The notes beneath the pieces are model-generated. The model saw only the letters and a list, made by a program, of their open reading frames with translations. It was not told where the DNA came from and did no database searches. From the NCBI GenBank assembly GCA_002343455.1, contig DDSR01000220.1, forward strand, positions 1 through 17,748: 17,748 bases of DNA, in the 5' to 3' direction. How positions within the stretch are numbered: position 1 is the first letter of the stretch; each line of letters begins with the position of its first letter. Both the position numbers and the translations under genes were made by a program. Shown here piece after piece: positions 13,321 through 17,748 of the stretch. This DNA is from Deltaproteobacteria bacterium UBA2385. Its GTDB lineage: Bacteria; Myxococcota_A; UBA796; UBA2385.

Positions 13321-15081
13321 TCAGCGATCCCGCGGCAGCAGCGCCGAGACCCGCGCCTTGATCTGCGCCAGCCGGAAGGGCTTGGCCAGCACCTCGATCG
13401 CGGCGCGATCCAGCCGATGGCGCGCCAGGGCGCTCTCGCCATAGCCCGAGATGAAGAGGGTCTGCATGTCGGGCTGGGTGGCGCCCAGGGCCTGGCTCAG
13501 CTCCCAGCCGTCCATGCCGGGCATCAGGATGTCGGTGATCAGCAGGTCGATCGGCCGGGTGCTGCTGGCCGCCCGCCCCAGGGCCTCCTCGCCGCTGGCG
13601 GCCTGGAGGACCCGGTAGCCCTCGGCGAGGAAGCAGTGCGCCAGGGCCTCGCGGATGCCCTCCTCGTCGTCCACGATCAGCAGCAGCGGGGTGAAGGGCT
13701 CGAAGGAGGGCGCCTTGGGGACCGGCGAGGCCTCGCCGGGGCGGATCAGCGCCGGATCGGAGTCCAGCTCGGGCAGGTAGACGCGCAGGGTGGTGCCCCG
13801 GTCGATCTCGCTCTCGGCGCAGACGTGCCCGCCCGAGCGCTCGACGATGCCCTGCACGGTCGGCAGGCCCAGGCCGGTGCCGATGCCCTCGTCCCGGGTC
13901 GAGAAGAAGGGCTCGAAGATCCGCCCCAGGTGCTCGGGGGAGATGCCCTCGCCCTCGTCCTGGACCTCCAGCAGGGCCATGGCCTGGGGCTCGTGCTCGA
14001 GCACGCAGCGACAGGGCCGCGCGCCCCCCGCCTCGATGCGCGAGGTCCGCACCTGGATGCGCCCCTCGGCCCGGATCGCGTCGCGAGAGTTCGTGACCAG
14101 GTTCAGGACGATCTGTTCGATCTGTACCGGATCGGCGAGGACCACCGGCCCGGGGCCATCGTGGAGGATCACCAGGCGGGCCCTGGCCCCGACGATCTGT
14201 TCCAGCAAGCCCTGCATCTGGTTGATGGTGTCTTGCAGATCGACCGGGCTGGGCATGCCCACCCGCCGCCGCCCGACCGCCAGCAGGCGCGAGGTCAGGC
14301 GGGCGGCGCGGTTGGCGCTGTCGGCGATCGCCGCCAGGGGTCGGCGGGCGGAGTCCAGATCGCCGAGCTGGTCGATGATGTCGAGGTTGCCGATGATCGT
14401 CGCCAGCAGGTTGTTGAAGTCGTGGGCCACGCCGCTGGCCAGGCGGGCCACCAGGCCCAGGCGCTGGGCGGCGAGCAGATCGGCCTGCAGGCGCCGTCGC
14501 TCGCTGACGTCGCGGACCACGACCAGCAAGGCGGGCTGCTCTTCCCAGGCGATCGACGTGACCCGGGCCTCGACCCAGGCCGTCCGACCGCCGGAGAGCT
14601 CCAGCTCGCGCTCGGTGGTGCGCTGCTCGGAGAGGGGCATCCGGTCGAAGGGCCAGCTCCCGCCGATCGAGGCGAAGCCCAGGGTGGCCTCGGCAGAGGC
14701 GTTGGCGAAGAGGATGCAGCCCTGCCGGTCCAGCACCACCAGGCCGTCGGCGTGGGCGGCCACGATGCGATGGCTGGCGTCGCTGCGGGCCAGGTAGCGG
14801 GCCTGCTCGACCCAGCGGGCTTCGGCCTCGCGTCGGGAGCGCTCGCGCGCCTGGAGATCCTCGGCCAGCATGTTGAGGCCCAGCAGGATCGCGTCGTGCT
14901 CGTCGCCGGCTCCGCCCAGCTCGGCGCGGACGGCGAGGTCGCCGGCCCGCAGGCGGGTGATGATGGCCAGGATGTCGCAGAGCGGAGAGGCCCCGTCCTC
15001 GCCGTCGGTGCCCCCACCGCCTTGCAAGGGGGGAGGGGGGGCATCGTGGACATCGCGCTTCGTCACCCTCCTCCTCACCAC
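13321..15081 (-). CDS. Cytosolic PAS-containing hybrid histidine kinase with C-terminal receiver
   Basis: Domains in order: a HAMP-like helical segment (about 34-85), a PAS domain (about 100-195), HisKA with the phospho-accepting His220 in GVAHDFNNLLA, and HATPase_c with N-box NLVTNSRDAI (327-336), DEGEGI (375-380), FEPFFSTR (389-396) and GTGLGL (401-406). A receiver follows with Asp471/472, phospho-acceptor Asp517 (LLITDILMPG), Ser545 and Lys567. No transmembrane helix is seen, so the signal is probably internal, sensed by the PAS domain. No separate response regulator is adjacent; the receiver may pass phosphate on or control the kinase. The start is uncertain: the GTG at 15081 has no clear ribosome binding site. 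The GTG at 15066, five codons downstream, is preceded by AGGAGGAGG but very closely. It is the first gene of a five-gene minus-strand run. Confidence 0.93.
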   Translation of the reverse strand: MVRRRVTKRDVHDAPPPPLQGGGGTDGEDGASPLCDILAIITRLRAGDLAVRAELGGAGDEHDAILLGLNMLAEDLQARERSRREAEARWVEQARYLARSDASHRIVAAHADGLVVLDRQGCILFANASAEATLGFASIGGSWPFDRMPLSEQRTTERELELSGGRTAWVEARVTSIAWEEQPALLVVVRDVSERRRLQADLLAAQRLGLVARLASGVAHDFNNLLATIIGNLDIIDQLGDLDSARRPLAAIADSANRAARLTSRLLAVGRRRVGMPSPVDLQDTINQMQGLLEQIVGARARLVILHDGPGPVVLADPVQIEQIVLNLVTNSRDAIRAEGRIQVRTSRIEAGGARPCRCVLEHEPQAMALLEVQDEGEGISPEHLGRIFEPFFSTRDEGIGTGLGLPTVQGIVERSGGHVCAESEIDRGTTLRVYLPELDSDPALIRPGEASPVPKAPSFEPFTPLLLIVDDEEGIREALAHCFLAEGYRVLQAASGEEALGRAASSTRPIDLLITDILMPGMDGWELSQALGATQPDMQTLFISGYGESALARHRLDRAAIEVLAKPFRLAQIKARVSALLPRDR

Positions 15082-15167
15082 CCGACGCGTCGACCGCGCG
15101 TCCCTCCCATCATGCCAGATTCGGACCCAGGGGGGGAGGGGGGCGGATAGGCGGCGTCCCCACCTCG

Positions 15168-15866
15168 ATGGACCTCCGGACCGCCATGCGCCTGCTCGAC
15201 CTCGACTCCTGGCCTCGCCGCGCGCAGTACGAGCTGTATCGCAGCTGCGCCGACCCCTTCTTCGACCTCGCCGTCCGCCTGCACACCCCGGGCCTGTCGC
15301 AGCGCTGTCGGGAGGCCGGCTGGTCGCCCTTCCCCGTGATCGTCGCGGGCCTGTGCGAGGCCATGCGGGGCAGCGAGCCCCTGCGCATGCGCATCCGGGG
15401 CGAGCAGGTGGTGGTCCACGAGACGGTCCACCCCAGCTGGGTGGTCCGGGCCGAGGACGGGCGCCTCGGCTTCGCCCGGGGGCAGGCCCTCGACGAGCTG
15501 CCCGCGCAGCTCGACGCCATCCTCCAGGCCACCGCGCAGACCCGGGCGGCCCCCTCGATCGCCTCGCCCCACCAGCGGGACGACCTCTTCTACGTCAGCA
15601 GCCTCGCCCCGCTGGACCTGCTGGGCGTCCACCCCGACCGCAGCGGCCTGCCCGACGACTGCGTGCCGCGCTTCTTCTGGGGGCGGCTGCACCCCGACCA
15701 CCTCGTCCTGGCCCTCAGCGTCCACCACGCCCTGGTCGACGGCATGCACCTGCCGCCCTTCGTCGGGGAGCTGGAGGCGGCGCTCTCTCGGCCGCTTCCC
15801 CCCTCTACCAGAGCCCGCTCTCCATCCGGATCGCCACCTCGCAGTCCTCGAAGATCTCCAGCTTGA
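15168..15866 (+). CDS. Chloramphenicol acetyltransferase (CAT)-fold acyltransferase
   Basis: The 232-residue protein follows the trimeric CAT pattern: an N-terminal DLDSWPRRAQYELY (11-24, like the conserved 'W-x-R-x-x-x-F/Y' start), a Ser-rich strand (YVSSLAPLDLL), and the catalytic HHALVDGMH at 186-194 with His187 and Asp191. CAT enzymes use acetyl-CoA to acetylate a hydroxyl, classically of chloramphenicol. Chromosomal relatives often have unknown acceptors, so I do not infer resistance. The normal fold would end near residue 212. The remaining 20 residues are Arg/Ser/Pro repeats translated antisense to the end of the folB/folX gene. An ATG at 15186 is an alternative start; neither has a clear ribosome binding site. 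It is divergent from the kinase. Confidence 0.85.
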   Translation: MDLRTAMRLLDLDSWPRRAQYELYRSCADPFFDLAVRLHTPGLSQRCREAGWSPFPVIVAGLCEAMRGSEPLRMRIRGEQVVVHETVHPSWVVRAEDGRLGFARGQALDELPAQLDAILQATAQTRAAPSIASPHQRDDLFYVSSLAPLDLLGVHPDRSGLPDDCVPRFFWGRLHPDHLVLALSVHHALVDGMHLPPFVGELEAALSRPLPPSTRARSPSGSPPRSPRRSPA

Positions 15867-16173
15867 CGATGCGGACCCGGACGCCGACCACGCCGGGCAG
15901 CAGCATCAGCCGGTGCGAGAGGCGGCCGATCAGCGTCTCCAGCAGGTTGACGTGCTCGGAGCGGCACTCCTCGATGATGATGCGCCGCACCTTGCGGTAG
16001 TCGAGCACGTTCAGGATGGAGTCCTCGTCCGGCAGCAGCGGCTGCGTGCCCAGGTTCAGCTCGGCGTCGACCCGGATCGGCTGCGGGCTCTCCCGCTCGT
16101 GGTCCAGGATGCCCAGCCGCGCGTCGAAGCGCAGCCCCTGGAGCTCCAGGACCTGGGTCCCCTTGGTGGTCAT
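15805..16173 (-). CDS. folX: Dihydroneopterin aldolase/epimerase (FolB/FolX family)
   Basis: The 122-residue protein has the FolB fold and all four residues associated with catalysis in the family: Glu26 (GILDHE), Tyr59 (VLDYRKV), Glu79 (NLLETLIGRL) and Lys104 (RIVKLEI). FolB cleaves dihydroneopterin to 6-hydroxymethyl-dihydropterin in folate synthesis. FolX epimerises dihydroneopterin triphosphate toward monapterin. The 'HG' before the first Glu in typical FolB is LG here, the K-P motif is K-L, and the chain ends in Trp soon after; from memory of E. coli FolX these resemble FolX more. The FolM-like gene ten bases upstream points the same way. I am confident of the family, less of FolX versus FolB. 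No good ribosome binding site is visible. Confidence 0.85.
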   Translation of the reverse strand: MTTKGTQVLELQGLRFDARLGILDHERESPQPIRVDAELNLGTQPLLPDEDSILNVLDYRKVRRIIIEECRSEHVNLLETLIGRLSHRLMLLPGVVGVRVRIVKLEIFEDCEVAIRMESGLW

Positions 16174-16183
16174 GCTCGGTCGC

Positions 16184-16936
16184 CTACATCAAAGAGAAGT
16201 CGCGCTCGAAGCGCAACAGGTGCTGGCCGCCGTCGACCAGGATGGTCGTGCCGGTCAGGGAGGAGTTCTGGAGGGCGAAGCGCACGGTGGCGACGACGTC
16301 CTCGGGGGTCGAGCTGCGGCCCAGCGGGGAGAGGCGGTGCAGGGCGGCGAAGCGCTCCTCGTCCAGCATATAGCTGGTCAACGTCAGGCCGGGGGCCACG
16401 CCGACCACCCGCAGCTGGGGGGCCAGGGCCAGGGCGAGGAGGGCGAGAGAGGACTCCAGCGCCGCCTTGGAGAGCGTGTAGCTGAGGAAGTCGGGGTTGG
16501 GGTTCCACAGCTTCTGGTCGAGCAGGTGGACGACCGCGCCCTGGCCCTGCCGCTGGACCAGGTGCCGGTGCAGCTCGCGCGCCAGCAGCACCGGCGCCGC
16601 CGTGTTGGTGAGGGCGTGGGCCTGGAAGGAGGCGTAGTCGAAGGTCGAGGCCTGGTCGTGCTGGAAGAGCGAGGCGCTGTTGACGAGGTTGTCCAGCCGG
16701 CCCAGGGCGGCGACGGCCTGGGGGACCAGGGCGGCGACCTGGGCCTCGTCCTGCAGGTCGGCGGCCAGCGCCTGCGCGGAGACCCCCAGGGCGCGGCAGT
16801 CGGCGGCGGTCTGCAGCGCCTCGTCGGCCGAGCCCAGGTAGTGCACGATCAGGTCGTGCCCGGCGGCGGCCAGGTCCAGGGCGATCGCCCGGCCCAGGCG
16901 GCGGGCGGCTCCGGTGACGAGGGTGGCGGGGGGCAT
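16184..16936 (-). CDS. folM: Short-chain dehydrogenase, pteridine reductase/FolM type
   Basis: The 250-residue enzyme has the NADPH-binding motif TGAARRLG (8-15), typical of pteridine reductases rather than the common TGxxxGxG. Asp60, NSAS at 86-89 and VAPG follow. Asp140, Tyr153 and Lys157 keep the 13- and 4-residue spacings of the catalytic Asp-Tyr-Lys of PTR1 and FolM. FolM reduces dihydromonapterin (and weakly dihydrofolate) with NADPH. Its ATG shares one base with the stop of the upstream gene (TGATG), and the FolB/FolX gene starts ten bases after its stop, so the three genes look like one operon. A general SDR acting on another substrate cannot be excluded. Confidence 0.85.
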   Translation of the reverse strand: MPPATLVTGAARRLGRAIALDLAAAGHDLIVHYLGSADEALQTAADCRALGVSAQALAADLQDEAQVAALVPQAVAALGRLDNLVNSASLFQHDQASTFDYASFQAHALTNTAAPVLLARELHRHLVQRQGQGAVVHLLDQKLWNPNPDFLSYTLSKAALESSLALLALALAPQLRVVGVAPGLTLTSYMLDEERFAALHRLSPLGRSSTPEDVVATVRFALQNSSLTGTTILVDGGQHLLRFERDFSLM

Positions 16937-17688
16937 CAGCACCTCAGCCGCATTCGAGGGCGAGCGCGCTCCATCGCCGCGGGGCTGTCCGCGCCCTTGG
17001 CCCGGGCGTAGGTCCAGGCCTTCTCGATCGTCTCGCCCGCGTCGAAGGTCTTGCAGGCCGTGTCGCCGTGGTCGATGCTCACCGGGCCCAGGCGGGCCGC
17101 GGTGGCCAGGGCGGCGTCGTGGTGGGCCGCGTCGCGGCAGCCGATCGAGATCAAGGCGCCGTTCATCACCCGGCGCAGCTCGTTGGGCGCGCCGTGCAGA
17201 TCGCGCTCGATCTCGGCCAGTCGCTGGGCGAACCAGGAGTCGGGCAGCTCCAGGTCGTGCGTCGCCAGCTCGCCGACCAGGTGCCAGCCGGCGCATCGTC
17301 GGCCCTCGTCCTCCGCCGCCAGCCAGCGCTCGACCTGCTCATGCGCGTGGGGCCCCTCGACCGCCAGCATGGCCACGTAGCTGGAGGACATCCGCGCCGT
17401 CGGCTCTGCCGCCCAGGCGTCCAGCTCGGCGGGCGAGAACCGGGCCGGGTCGGCGATCTTGACCGCGAGGTTGCGGGCGTCGTAGTTGCCGGTCGCCCAG
17501 AGGGCCAGGGCCAGCTCGTGATCCACCTTGATCCGCTTCAGCAGGGTCTTCAGCGTCGCGAAGCTGACCCCGAACATCGGCTCGGGCGCGCCGTGTCGGG
17601 CGTAGGTCTTGCGGGTCTGTTCGGAGCCGGCGGCCTGCAGGGCGGCCATCGCCTCGTCGAGGGTCAAACGCGGGGAGGGCTTGGGCAT
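16936..17688 (-). CDS. AlkD-like DNA alkylation repair (HEAT-repeat) protein
   Basis: The 250-residue all-helical protein carries family marks: YARHGAPEPMFGVSFATLK (29-47), LALWATGNYDARNLAVKIAD (61-80) and DHGDTACKTFDAGETIEKAW (206-225). AlkD-type proteins are curved HEAT-repeat glycosylases that remove alkylated bases such as N3-methyladenine and N7-methylguanine. In Bacillus cereus AlkD a Trp and an Asp in the middle helices are needed for catalysis. Here the matching stretch reads MSSSYVAMLAV (100-110) and I cannot find that pair. It may belong to a branch with different catalytic residues or without glycosylase activity. It is the first gene of the operon with folM and folB/folX and ends inside the folM start (TGATG). 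Confidence 0.85.
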   Translation of the reverse strand: MPKPSPRLTLDEAMAALQAAGSEQTRKTYARHGAPEPMFGVSFATLKTLLKRIKVDHELALALWATGNYDARNLAVKIADPARFSPAELDAWAAEPTARMSSSYVAMLAVEGPHAHEQVERWLAAEDEGRRCAGWHLVGELATHDLELPDSWFAQRLAEIERDLHGAPNELRRVMNGALISIGCRDAAHHDAALATAARLGPVSIDHGDTACKTFDAGETIEKAWTYARAKGADSPAAMERARPRMRLRC

Positions 17689-17695
17689 GGGCGGG

Positions 17696-17701
17696 AGTGT
17701 A
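17696..17701 (-). promoter_or_regulatory. Possible -10 box of the alkylation-repair/folM/folX operon
   Basis: On the minus strand TACACT matches four of six -10 bases and lies seven bases before the ATG at 17688, so a transcript would be nearly leaderless. No ribosome binding site lies before the ATG and no clear -35 is visible. Confidence 0.3.
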
Positions 17702-17748
17702 TCCAGAAGAGGCGGGAGGGGTGGGCTGGGGGCAGGACGACAAGGGGA

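Noticed and set aside
12361..15150. Plus-strand open frame of 929 codons
   Set aside because: It is antisense to the sulfatase-like and kinase genes, whose motifs are complete. Long stop-free antisense frames are common at this GC content.
15113..15151. Short open frame of 12 codons before the acetyltransferase gene
   Set aside because: It is too short, Gly-rich from a G-run, and has no ribosome binding site.
15168..15866. Chloramphenicol resistance determinant
   Set aside because: The fold and HHxxxDG motif are present, but there is no mobile-element context and many chromosomal relatives have other acceptors.

Overview
The window is very GC-rich, tightly packed bacterial DNA. I see 16 protein-coding genes, no tRNA, rRNA, CRISPR array or insertion sequence, and no gene-free stretch over 300 bases. 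ScpA/ScpB, lipoproteins with very short signal peptides, an acidic 'DPADTG' linker, low-complexity Pro/Ala/Ser proteins and a cytosolic hybrid histidine kinase suggest a Myxococcota-like (deltaproteobacterial) chromosome. That placement is inference from style, not from a marker gene.

Left part (1-5665). A partial minus-strand gene with an anti-sigma-type HxxxCxxC zinc motif (1-568) is divergent from a plus-strand leucine dehydrogenase (800-1873). The gap between them holds three 21-bp tandem repeats. A minus-strand group follows: scpA, scpB (overlapping by 4 bases) and a membrane-anchored PilO/GspM-like protein. Divergent from scpA is an RluB-type pseudouridine synthase with a possible leaderless promoter.

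Middle (5761-10195). A secreted Pro/Ala/Ser-rich protein ends in a Trp/Tyr-rich WxPGYW-repeat domain. It is followed with no gap by an NTF2/SnoaL-like protein. Convergent to these is an 802-residue Ntn-hydrolase acylase of the PvdQ/penicillin acylase family, with a lipoprotein-type N-terminus.

Minus-strand run (15081-7787). In transcription order: hybrid sensor kinase, Thr-type sulfatase-like lipoprotein, MscS channel, class I methyltransferase, PvdQ-like acylase. Gaps are 30, 45, 87 and 20 bases, so all or part may be one operon concerned with the cell envelope and signalling.

Right end (15168-17688). A chloramphenicol-acetyltransferase-fold protein runs into a minus-strand operon of an AlkD-like DNA alkylation repair protein, a pteridine reductase (FolM-like) and a FolB/FolX-like protein. 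The FolM/FolX pairing suggests tetrahydromonapterin or an alternative route of dihydropterin reduction. The last 20 residues of the acetyltransferase are written antisense across the end of the folB/folX gene.

Short tandem repeats of 12-33 bp, always a multiple of three, recur in four of the genes and in one intergenic region.
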